Shown in pieces: positions 22,424 to 33,114 of a DNA stretch of 64,000 nt (within the stretch, counting starts at the first letter, position 1; every line of letters begins with the position of its first letter). The stretch lies in contig NJFT01000092.1 in assembly GCA_002221725.1 (NCBI GenBank), positions 80,028 through 144,027 on the forward strand. The letters run 5' to 3'. The position numbers and the translations under genes were made by a program. The notes below the pieces were generated by a model. That model saw only the letters and a list, made by a program, of their open reading frames with translations, was not told where the DNA came from and searched no databases. This DNA is from Scedosporium boydii. Lineage: Eukaryota > Ascomycota > Sordariomycetes > Microascales > Microascaceae.

Positions 22424-24676
22424 TTAGGGTAGCGTATGTACAACAATAATTATTATGTTCAGCGCTGATGCTGTTTGATCTTCCAAGTCTCGAGGTGTCA
22501 CGGCCTCGCCCGTCGGGATGCGTTGTTTATGTATTCATCCCAACTCTTGTCGCCCGCCAGAGCCTAACCCCGACCCCAATGCCAATCCCAACCCCAGAAT
22601 TCCCCCCGACGTCACCAGCTTATGGTTGTGTCGGTCGAAGATTCGGCCGTCGTCTGATTCGAACAGGGGCATCCCAAGTTGCAGAGGTCGGTTATCTCCA
22701 TTGGTCAACCACAACACCACGCCCTCGTATTCAGGCCTTGGCATCACCAATCTTCATGACTGGCATTTTTCTCTGGCCCATAGCATTAGGTCTCGCCACG
22801 CCACTTCTGCTTGTCTTGTCCTCTTTGCTTTTTGGCGTTTTGTGCTTTGACGAGCCATTGCTTCTCCTGGGGCACACGACATTGGGTGCCGAATCCGGAA
22901 TCCAGAACAATTGATCATGTTGGCCCTGCCAAGAACACCATTGTTGGCTTCTGCATTGAATCAATGATATTAATGTGATTAGTATTGGGCCTGGCATTGA
23001 CGTTTCCTGCACCCCACGATGACACAAGAATTAAGGTGCTGATCACCCGGTAATTATTCGTAGCGATTTTCGGAAGATATTTTTAGCCCCAAATCCTCAT
23101 CCGTCATTTCATCCACTCTGATGGAACGTCAATAATGAGCAGAGGCGAGACTGTTCGTCAACAAACCACTCTCAACGTGATTAGGGTTACAAAAGGAAAA
23201 AAAAATGACGGGCGAGTTTATGCCCTTGTCTGATGAGAAAATCGACCATCATCGTCCCCGGTTCGGCATTGAGAGATTTGAATTGCTCCGCTTCTGGTGA
23301 TGGTCGCTTTGCATGGGCCAAGCCAGTTGCGTTGCGTGAAGAAAAAGGTGAGGGTGGCGGGTGACCAACCTCGTGTTCCAGAAGAGGAACTGGGATCTGG
23401 AACGTCCAATTGCGGCGGTCGTTTCCGTATTTCGTATCGTCCATTTTCGGCGGCCTATTTCCAATTGAGTAATTTCTCTCTGCCATCAGCAGGGCCTGAC
23501 GTAGGGAGTGAGGTCATTTAACGGTCGTGCAGGTGCGTGCAACCTGAGGGTGGAAAACCGCCTGGACTGGACAACCTTGCTTTGACGTCTCCAGAGCTGT
23601 CATGACGTGAATAGGTTTAGTGCAATAGCTAGCGAGCTGTCAACTAATCTAATCTAGCCAGTCTAGTCTCCATGCGGGTATTTAGCATCAAGACAAGGGT
23701 AGAGTTGTTTGTTTGACCGTCTCTTCACGACTTCGAGTCCTCTGCTTACTCCCTTCCTCGTCAACAGTGAATGGGATGAATACGAGGTCAACCATGTTAA
23801 CATCTCTGGTCCCCGGCCGCACGTTTCATCGAGAGGGATGAGGGTGACCAGTCCAAGGCCTGACAATCCACCTCGGCCGCGAAGAGGTATTCGGTAAGTG
23901 ATTGTGTCCCAGCCTTGAGTGTTTATCAAGCCTATCATATGACTCGGAGCCGTTCGCTGACACTAGTGGATGGATGGAAGAGATTGACATCAAAACTGCC
24001 GACTTCGTGATGGCGAAAGAGACGGGGGAGAGGAACCAACCCAAGGTTTGCCTCGGATAACCATCTGGGAGCATTCACATCGAGCAAACAAGGGTCGTCG
24101 TAAGGCTCCCTCTTCGAGGAGAACCCTAGAACGTCTCCCCCCGTCATCACCAGGCAACCCTCCCCAACTTGAACACGAAGTCATCCTGATACGAATCATT
24201 TGCAAGTAAATTGCCCTTCGAAATAACCCATGGGCAGCACCGACCCCCCGTTCGGTCTTTCCTCCCCTCGTGCTACGGTCTGCCCAAGGAAATCCAAGGC
24301 CACTCCGTTGGAGATAGATGACTTCAAGTCGATCGGTTGCAGAGAGCCATCCCGAGGCATTACCTGCGAGGTTGCTCGAGCGAACCACTCACAATTCGGA
24401 TCCTCGAGTTAACGTAACAGCGAGGAAGGGTAGCCTTCAACGGAAAGAAAACTAGCAATCTGGCGAGATCCCTCCACGGAACAGGAAGGAGACCGGGTCA
24501 TCAATGATTCCCAACAGTAGCAACCTACAGGAGAGATAATTAACTCATGATCGAGAATGAAACATCTCCTTTCGAGGGCCTATTTCGTGGTAAAAATTGC
24601 GAAAGGAATAGGCGAGAATAAAAAGAAGGGATACTTTGAAAAGAAAAAAAAAAAAAATACAAAAAGCTCGCTCGCG
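22424..24676. other. 2.2 kb without a supported gene
   Basis: Several overlapping frames of 60-148 codons occur on both strands (for example 22468-22914 plus and 23990-24388 minus). None has a credible start together with a motif or splice partner. The region nearest 22424 is promoter of the GPI-protein gene. Confidence 0.5.
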
Positions 24677-24776
24677 GGTCGCTCTCAGGATCGAACTCCT
24701 GATTGCTTCCCACGAGCTACGAAAATTGCAATTTTCTAACCTTCTGAGTGCTCCAGTCGACCACTTGGCCACTGGT
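24677..24776 (-). pseudogene. Degenerate tRNA-like sequence (possibly tRNA-Leu CAG)
   Basis: On the minus strand there is a good A-box (TGGCCAAGTGG), an anticodon-like loop CT-CAG-A inside GAGC...GCTC, an intron-like AT-rich insert, an extra-arm-sized spacer and a B-box-like AGTTCGATCC. A T-run terminator (five T) follows the 3' side. The T-arm lacks one base for a 7-base loop, and no 7-bp acceptor stem can be formed from the flanks. I therefore read it as a decayed or truncated leucine-type tRNA rather than a functional one. Confidence 0.4.
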
Positions 24777-25473
24777 TGTAATGTCACCACTACTTGAGCT
24801 GCTCGGTTAGAAGTTCTTGCCTTGGACACCCGAGTGGGAGAACATCTCTCCTGCTCCCTTACGGCTTCGAAATGGTCCATGTCAAACCAGGAGCACTTGA
24901 TCCACGATATCTCAGTCTACTCCCAGGAGAAAATATACCAGAGAATAAACCACGGGGTGGGCTCTCAGAGTCGCGAGTGCTTAAACCCGAAGCGTTTAGG
25001 ATAAATTGACCTGCAGCAGCTTCCCGATCACCGCCCACCTTGTTGGAGCACCGCGCTGAGCATACCGCAAAGCCGCATAATTTTGAAACAGCAAGCGAGC
25101 TTCCTGGATCTCTAATGAGACGAATGTCTTTCGAGGAGCGAACATCAAGTAATCGTTTGAATGAATAGGAAATTGCTATATTTTCTCTCTCGTTTGTGCG
25201 CCGTTGCAGAAAACGGCCGATTCCGCCCCGAAACGCCGACACGTTAACCTCCAGGTATCAAAAGAATGAAAGAGAGAAAAACAAGATAATGTACAGAAAA
25301 TCCCTTTTGCCCCCCGATGTGCCGCGATCCCGATGAAGTCCTTCCCCGTATGCGCCCAAATCGCACGATCAATCCGTAGAGAGAAGAGCCCCAGGATCAC
25401 CGGTAACTCCAAGTCCTTTTCCGCATACCATGTCCACCTATTCTTACAGTCATGCCATATTCCGTTTGCCGTC
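24777..25473. other. Intergenic, no gene seen
   Basis: The open frames here are short shadows without features. The last part is the 3' flank of the rhodopsin-domain gene. Confidence 0.5.
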
Positions 25474-25495
25474 AAAAAAAAAAAAAAAAAAAAAA
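25474..25495 (+). repeat. A22 homopolymer
   Basis: Twenty-two A on the plus strand lie 44 bases beyond the stop codon of the rhodopsin-domain gene, so they appear as a T tract in its transcript sense strand. This is a likely slippage site. Confidence 0.9.
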
Positions 25496-25539
25496 GAAAA
25501 GAAAATCCACAGGTTTTTCAGGGCTTCACACTTTCACCC

Positions 25540-27019
25540 TCAAGCCCATGCCAAAGCAGACGGCTTCATCGACTCCTTCCTCCCAATCTCCGTCGTCACG
25601 CTAATCTCCTGCCCATACTCCTTCCCCTGGTGCACACCATCTCGACTCCCGTAGATGGACGTAGTAAGCTTCACTTGGTTTCCGGGATAGTTCGCGTACT
25701 CGCTCACTTCGTACGTCGCCGCATTCTCCTTCAAGCCCTCGGCGCTGCCCAAGTTCGTAAACCCAGTAATCGTGTACATGCCTCGGGGCTTGCCCCTCTT
25801 CGCATACAGCGCGTTGTTGCCGGATTCGGGAGTACCGCCCTCACTAGGCCGTCGGTGGTGTCTCGACGAATTCTCGGTGTGCGGGAAGACGCTAGGTAGG
25901 ATTTTGCGGAGAAGGGGTCGCAAAGTCGGAAGGCAGGCGCAGAGGATGCCGCAGTTGAGCTCGATGACGGTCCAGTAGGAGGTGGGGACGTTGTCCCATG
26001 TTGGATCGACGGTGTTGACGGCGCTGCGGAGCGTGAAGAGGCGAACGATGGAGATGATGCAGGTGCTGTGACAACATGATTAGTCCAGGTTATTTCCTTG
26101 CATCCTACAACTCAAGGAGAAAACCTACAAAAAGCCAAGCCCGAAAATAGAAAGAACCATCAACTTCTGCTTCTTCCTCAACTTCAAATTCTTCACCGCC
26201 GGCATCGGCGTCGTGAAGACCATGAAATCCGTAACGATGTTCATGATGGACGTCAGGTACCACACCGTCAGGGCGTCGATGCACTTGCCCATGCGGCTGG
26301 GGATGAAGACGGCGACGGGCACGCAGGACATGCCGACGAGGATCTCCTGCGCGACGCCCCAGACGGCGAGGAAGATGAGGAGGACGAGGCAGACGACGCG
26401 GGTGCGGCCTTCGGAGAAGATGCGGCGGTATTGGAGGAGGAAGGACATTTTTGTCACGATTTGGGAGAGGTTGTAGATGACCATGCCGGCGAAGAGGGCC
26501 TGCCGGAAGGGGGAGTTAGTTTCAGTGCGCTGCAAGAAGATTTCATCCCGGGGTGCGGTGTCGAGGTGATAGCAACACCGAGATAGTAACGAACCTTGAG
26601 CTGGGCCATGTTCTCTTCTTCCGTTGTCAACCACGCGTGTGTGCCGAGGCCATATTTGGCCTCTTCCAAGAATGTTAGTCCTAGTAGAAGCATCATCGGC
26701 GCGAAGGAAATGGTGAACACTTACGTAGAATGGTGATGATGGAGACACCAATAGATAATAACTAGATCATAGATCAGTCAGTAAGTGTATTTGAGCATCC
26801 GGTCTGCTCGAGAGGTAGCGCACGCACCTGAGCAAATGCGATGGTAGCATCATCCCATCCCACGGCGCATACGATAAAAAAGCGAGTGTACAGCCGCAAG
26901 GCGACTGCGATAGTTGTTGCCAGACCAAATGCTATCGAGATGCCAACGAGGATAGGAACCCTCGTCTCAGCATCCAGCTCGGGATATTGGCCCGGTATGG
27001 GCATCTTAGCCATCGACAT
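25540..27019 (-). CDS. Fungal rhodopsin-domain integral membrane protein (PTH11/SAT4-like)
   Basis: Five minus-strand exons join in frame: 27019-26828, 26761-26725, 26680-26595, 26499-26129 and 26065-25540, giving 403 residues. The second intron (26724-26681) is only 44 bases. Seven hydrophobic segments are seen, the first from VPILVGISIAFGLATTIAV, later ALFAGMVIYNL, CLVLLIFLAVWGVAQEI, VWYLTSIMNIVTDFMVF and LMVLSIFGLGFFTCIISIV. The family hallmarks are present: GWDD after helix 2, a conserved Cys in the extracellular loop, and VDPTWDNVPTSYWTVIELN followed by GILCACLPTLRPLL. The last 110 residues are a charged cytoplasmic tail. Family members are fungal-specific; some act as surface or host sensors but most are uncharacterised. 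No CFEM domain is present. The ATG at 27019 is the first ATG in the frame. Confidence 0.88.
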
Positions 27020-29289
27020 TGTGTGAAGAACTCTTCTCAAGTGTCAACCCAGCAAGGGAGTAAGAGTATGGATGAATATAAGAGATCAGCAGTGTAAATC
27101 TGGATGCTCTTTCAGAGCAAGGGCGGGGAGGAAGAAACAGATCCTGGACCGGCAGAAATGTGATGAGCAGCGGGATGCTCCTATAAGTAAATCTTCTGTC
27201 CGCTCAAGCGAAAGAGTTCGTCGAGGTTTCAATAGCCACGATCGTTAGAAACGTCCGTGTGCCGGGCGTAATGCGTCCTCGAGTGTTTCCGTTCCTCCAC
27301 GAACTCGTCGCACCATTGCCTCCATACATCCAAATATACATTTCTCAAGCGGCTTCATCGCTATCACATCACAGCGCAGGCCGGATCTTTTTTTCCCCCT
27401 CCCCTCGTTCATCCATCCATCCATCCTTTAGTTTCTATCATTACTACCATTGCACTCTCATTCTTTAGCCCCAAAGCCCCAACATGTTGAAACAGCCTCC
27501 GAGGCTTTTACTCCTCCTGGCGTCGGGATGAAGCCCAGACCGTCGGGGTATTTGAGTCTGTGCGCCTCTCTTCCGTCATTGAAAAGAACCGAGAGGGTGG
27601 CGACCTTGGGGGCGGGCGGTGAGTGGCACGATTACCCTCGAATCATCCATGATAAAGGGAAAAGATCTTCGCCTGCGCATCGAAAGAATGGCAAGATCAT
27701 GTTGGCAGTGACAGCAATTCCTTCCGCCCCTTCTGGCTGGACTAACAGCAAGCGATCCTTCGAGACGGTTGATGCTTAGCGGGGTGTATGGAGTGAGTGG
27801 CACAAAGGGGGCGGCGCGATATAGCCTAGATGCGATCGCCTTCTCTTCGCACCTGTTGGAGGCCATTGGAGGCGGCATATTGCATATTCCCACCGGACGG
27901 GAAAGTGAAGTCTAAGATTCATGTGCCGCTGAGTCGCAAAGGCGGAGCGGGAAGTGGAGGGGGCGAGTCGTGCGCTGGGGCCAAAACCCGTCTGCGACAG
28001 GGGTCCTCTTCAATGGTGTGGCTCAATGGTTTCCAAAGTTTGGGCGGACCAAAGATCCCAGAGGAGCCGCATAAGGGAACAGGGTCTGGGGAAAGGCCCG
28101 AGTTGAAGGCTTGAAGCCATCCAGTCGTCCCGATCCACCTGGCATCTGTGGGTAGTCAATGAGTTCTACCACCTCGGACAAGACGCACGCACTTAACAGA
28201 CACTCCCCACCACTCCGCTTCCTGTCACTGTCACACGTCACAGATGTGCCTCGTCGCAGGGTCACAGCGTACATATGGTTGCATTAGGCCAATACGTCAA
28301 GTGTCTGAATTAATTTTTGGCCCCTCTCCCTCTTCCCTCTTGAGAAATGCGCAAGTGTCGGTCATTTGCGCAAACAAAAAGTGTTTTTTGAGCCGTTTAC
28401 TTTTCCATTGATGAATCTGAGGATTTTGTCCATGGCCAGCAGTTCTGTGGGTGATGTGATCTCAGATCTTCGGGACCAGGGAGGCAGGATCTAAAACCCC
28501 TGCAACATCCAGTCTCAGCCAATCGAGCTCGGCCAGCCTTTCTTGAACTCTTCATCACGGACCGCTCCCCAGACTGTGGTCTGCCCCGCGTCTGTAACGA
28601 TGAACCATGGTTGAGGACAAAGTCGATTAATTCCAAGGTGTCATCCGCGGGGGGGGGGGGGGGATTGACTGGTATCTGTATCTTAGGCTTGCCCATCAAG
28701 AATCCGACCTTGGTGCTGGAATTCCAACCATTTTTAGGATTCAGGGTGCACCTCTGAGAGCCCTAGAATAGCACGGTATCAAGCGATACTCAAGGTAACC
28801 TGGGTATGAACCTTTATTTCTTAGTGTAATAAGGTGCGAGAAAGACAAAGGCGTAACGCAAGAAAAGCCGGGTAGGAGAATGGCGGGACACTACAGCCTC
28901 GTCTTCGATCTTAAATCTCATGAAATGCGACAGGATTTCTGCGATTGCCTATGTACTTCTCTTATGAGATCATCTGTAGACGCAAGTCCACGCCATTCAC
29001 CTCGTTTTGCAGGGCAAAGAATAGACCACGTCTCCGATAAAATGGGGCCTCGAACTTGGGTGGGTAGAAGATGGTTATGATACCAAACGACGGTACTGGA
29101 AGATTTCTGCGGCGGGTCAGAAATCGATTGGACATTGGAGCTTTGGTCTCGATCCACGCCCGGGTTCCGAGCGATCCCCATTCCGCCTCTGGCGAGCATT
29201 GATTGATTACAATCAATTTCAATGTCTTGTCGATATTGCCTCCCGCCCATAATGCGCAGAAATATTTTCTATTATCGCTTTGTTCCTGT
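27020..29289. other. 2.3 kb without a supported gene
   Basis: The left part is promoter of the rhodopsin-domain gene (pyrimidine-rich at about 27385-27475). A minus-strand frame at 28397-28699 reads through a 15-G tract (28649-28663) and gives PPPPP; it has no recognisable domain and is not called. The right end is the 3' flank of the Artemis-like gene. Confidence 0.5.
28649..28663 (+). repeat. G15 homopolymer
   Basis: Fifteen consecutive G in non-coding DNA. Its length is prone to slippage and to sequencing error. Confidence 0.85.
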
Positions 29290-31741
29290 TTAATGACCAT
29301 CGCCGAGCTCGACCTCTGCATGCGTATGATTATGCCCAGTCGAGATCAGCCCAATGGCTTCCCATCCTCCGCTTCCATCCCCGGCCAAGTTCCTCATCAT
29401 CGCATTGTAAGCATCTATTCGTAGTCTCGAAGGCGCAGGAGACCCTCCTGGTACTGAAGTGTCTGAGAAGGAGGTCGATGCAGCGCTATCCTGGCTTGTC
29501 TGAGCTGCCGTTGGTCGAGCATACGATTCGAAATCCCGTTTCCTGGATGTTTCCCCTTCTTGTTGGAAGGATACCTCAGATTGAATCTGGGAGACGTCTC
29601 TATTGCCGGAGTCATCGGAAATCTCTATCGGTTTGCTCACAGACTCACCGTCGGCCCTTGAGGTGGACGTTACTGATTTCGGAGCTTCCCCTTGCTCCAC
29701 AGGGCTGACGGGAGGTTTCCCTCCTCGCGAGCTAATTGACAGCTGGCTTTCGTGGGTCTCGGATCTTTGAGTGACCGATTGCCTATGGATGCCCATCTGA
29801 GATGCTAGAGCTTCCATCTTACAGTCATGAGCAAAGACATCGCCGGCGCAGTGCTCGCCGAAGAGCGACTTGATGCTAATGCCCTCTTTCAACCACTCCC
29901 TAGAGTTGAAAGTGCAAGGCCAGACGTCTCGTGGCCTGAACGCTCCGAGAAAATGGCACAGCTCTGGATAGGAGGAATGTCTCGAGTAAGGAAAGCTGAT
30001 CCTTTTAGGCAGACCTTCAGATGCCAAGCCCAGACGTGGTCGATGCTCGGCCTTACCCAGCAGCGACATCCTTAACATGGACTCCACTGCCCTTTTCAAA
30101 TTCATCTCGTTTTTATCACCGAAAGAGGACATGTCGAGATCGAGCGAGATGTTGCGGCCATCGACCGTCTTGTTCAAAAGAGTTTCGCGTATGCGGTCTA
30201 GTACCTCGAGCGAAACCGCAGCATCTTCAGTGATTCTGTTTTCTCGCGTTAGTCTGTAGTCTCAATTCGACCGAAGTCCTGGGAAATTCCGGGAAAGTTT
30301 TACATCTCCATCAAGACATTCATCTCTTCGATAGTTAAATACTCGAGCTCCGCCTCCCTCTCGAGGTCGTCACCTCCTCCACCCACACCCATCTCGACTA
30401 AGTCGGCCCTATCGGGCAAGCGAGCTACTACGGGTGAGATCCAAACAACAGGGGACTTCTTAACGACCTCGCAGTAGTTTCCCTTCTCACAGCTATGGAG
30501 TCGTACATTCTTGTCTCGCGTTAGACATCCGGGGTGCGGCGTATTACCGCAAGTAAATCCCGTTAACGCGGCAGCCTCGGATGTCATGTGGAGATGCGGA
30601 CCGGGACGGGCATTTTCGGGCAGACGGGCTGTCAGGGAGGAGTAAATTCTCATTTTGTAGTCGTCGACATGGATCCTAGACTTCAGGGCCTTGGAAAGGG
30701 CGATCCATACATCTTCATACCTATGAATATATGTTATCCAATGTCAGCCAGGGCAGGAGGAGAGAATTGGGGACAGTTCCTTACCCGAATGTCCAGGCTT
30801 GCAAGTGAAAAATCGTGTCTTTGGGATACTTTGATACGGTCTGAAGTAACTGGGCGATGCCCTCGGCCTTCGTTTGAAACGGTATGCCGCCAGTGAATGA
30901 CGTATCGAGGTAAATCTTGTCGAGGGTCCGTATGCCACTTGTATACTCGACAAGATTTGGATTCCTTGCGATGGAGCTCACAAACCACGGTTCGCTGCGA
31001 AGGTCACCTGTATAAATCACAGCGTTGCTCTCACTCTCAAAGACTTGAATTGAAATGAATCAGTAAGGTGGCATTACATGGGTACGCGACAATCAGAAGG
31101 ACGTGGCTCACGGAACATTACGGATCCGGGGCAGTGGTTGGCGTCGAAAAGCGTAACACGAACGGTGACTCCCGGCTTTAACTCGAGCTCTGTTGGCGTC
31201 TCTAGAGGAATCGGTTTCTTGCGCAGATAAATGTCAGATTTCTCACCACTCTCTCAACTGCTCAACTATTTGGCCCGAATCTAATCTCTCAAATATTCTC
31301 AAGCAAGGGTGATGGGAGGGGTCTTACCAAGAGATTTCTGAGATGCTTGTAGGTTTGGATTCTCGCCTCGAGAACTCCCCTGGCGTGATTAATCCTGCAT
31401 GGATACCGCTCCAGACGCAGTAGGATCTCCCTTGTGCCCGCGGAGCAGTACACACTTAGTCAGGGACGGGCACCATCAGTAAAGCAATTCGGCCTTGAGA
31501 TAGTCGCGATAAGATGGGGACATACAAGGGAGCCTTGAGAGTCTCGAGACCAGCGAGATGGTCACTATGAACATGGCTCAGGAAGCATGCCAGCGGTCGG
31601 GGATGATTTGGATTGTAGCGGAAGAAGTCCACTGTTTTGTTTATAAGATTAACATGGAGAACAATGGCTCTATCTCCAAGATTGATCAAACTGACCTCGA
31701 ATATCTGGGAACTCGGAGATAATGCCGTTGAAGGTAGACAT
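29290..31741 (-). CDS. Artemis/SNM1-type DNA repair metallo-beta-lactamase nuclease
   Basis: Seven minus-strand exons (31741-31696, 31631-31526, 31454-31328, 31217-31112, 31043-30785, 30720-30304, 30235-29290) join in frame to 668 residues; all six introns are GT-AG. The start MSTFNGIISEFPDIRVDFFR and the metal-binding motif SHVHSDH (34-40) match the SNM1 family. Further motifs are DANHCPGSVMF (motif 3) and YTGDLR (motif 4), and the beta-CASP part contains KIYLDTSF and HLQAWTFGYEDVW. The C-terminal 250 residues are Ser/Gln-rich and probably disordered. Artemis opens hairpins and trims ends in non-homologous end joining; Pso2-type paralogues repair interstrand cross-links. Artemis is favoured over Pso2 by the short N-terminus starting directly with the nuclease domain and the lack of a UBZ finger. 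The gene is divergent from the monooxygenase. Confidence 0.88.
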
Positions 31742-33114
31742 GGTGGTCGTGAGACGAATTTTATCTTGGCCTCCTTTGGACTGTCTTGGACGTGGGCGGT
31801 TCTTGGGTCTCGCCCAAAGACGATGGATTATGGGTGGCCAAGAAACATGGCGGAGAATTGAATGAGGCTAGAATTCCCAACCCCAGTGCGTTATTGGGAC
31901 CTGCCGCGATTCGATTCCCGATTGCTCGTGCACTGAACTTGAGCCATGAAGACTGGTGTTAGCGATGGTTTGTGGTTGCCTGCTTGATCAAGATGCACCT
32001 TCCATCTCCTGTGTGCACTGTTGGCATCTGGCAAAATCACGTGCACCCAGACAAGTCTCCCATCCTCGACTCGTTCCTTCTCAAGACACTTGTTGCTCAT
32101 CTCATCGATTGGCACTTCAGAGGATCACAATTTCCCACCTTAATTTAGAGCATTAATTCTAGGCCTTTTAAATCGAACTTCATTTTTGTCTGTTTTACGA
32201 GACTCCAGATAAGTTTATTTCGTGCGGCACAGCACTGGCGAGGGACAATTGTCAAGATGCACCGAGCCTTCCAAGGCGAGCTGCCATGGCGTCAAGCTGA
32301 GAGGGGAGGGTGAGAATGAGCCGACAGATCAATGAGCGGCACCTCTTCAGCAGCCGAACTGCAGCAAAATGCAAAAATGATTCGATTCGAAGAACGCGTG
32401 CAAAATAGATTCGTTGCCGTCAATATGACCCTTCTGCTGGGCCCCCCTCAGTTACATTGATATCGATGTACGCGTATGGCTGATTGATCCTTTTACCCCA
32501 GGGCATCTTGGGGTCCACGTCTCATTCCTTCCGGGAGTTCGAAAATCACCGGAATGGGTGTGTTCTTCTTGGCAGAATCCCACCTCGCGTTGCGGTGTGA
32601 TGTCCATTGTTGCATTATTCTCACTAAGAATGACACTTTCCCCGGTGTATTGGAGCTGCCCGTCAGCTCCCAGTTGCCCTTCCTACTTTCTCTTCTGCTT
32701 ATCCTGCTAGCGTGGTTCTTTCACCCCCTGCTCTGTTTCAATGGACCAGTGGTTCATTAATTCTGGGCTTATCCCGGAGCGGCCTTGCAGATCGGGAATC
32801 CTCGATTGGAGGTTTTCCCGGTCTTCGTAAGAAATTACGTGAGGACATGAAGATTAAACGTTTGAGGTTCCCGTCCCAGGATTTGCTTTTTGCGGAGTAA
32901 CAATGAAGATATATATATATATATATATTGCCCGTTGGCGAAGAGGGGGGCTGCAGGAAGCTGTCAGCTCCTCTGGTTGATTTGAGTACCCGATTTAGTC
33001 TTCTTTATACAAGATTCCCTGCTCGCTGTGAAAGTATTCGTGTTGATTCGAGCGTCTCTGTCGTCCTCCTTCACCTCCTTGTTACAACCTACTCGGAATA
33101 ACACGAGCTTGATC
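31742..33114. promoter_or_regulatory. Shared divergent intergenic region (Artemis-like / monooxygenase)
   Basis: The 1.37 kb between the two divergent start codons must hold both promoters. An uninterrupted AT repeat (about 32911-32929) lies roughly 190 bases before the monooxygenase ATG and may act as its TATA region. No coding frame is convincing. Confidence 0.5.
32911..32929 (+). repeat. (AT)n microsatellite
   Basis: Alternating AT over about 19 bases in the promoter side of the monooxygenase. Confidence 0.75.

Noticed and set aside
28397..28699. Minus-strand frame giving a Pro run, and a short PWFIVTDAG-like stretch in another frame
   Set aside because: The Pro run comes from a 15-G homopolymer. 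The other stretch is only about 30 codons, so a gene relic cannot be supported.
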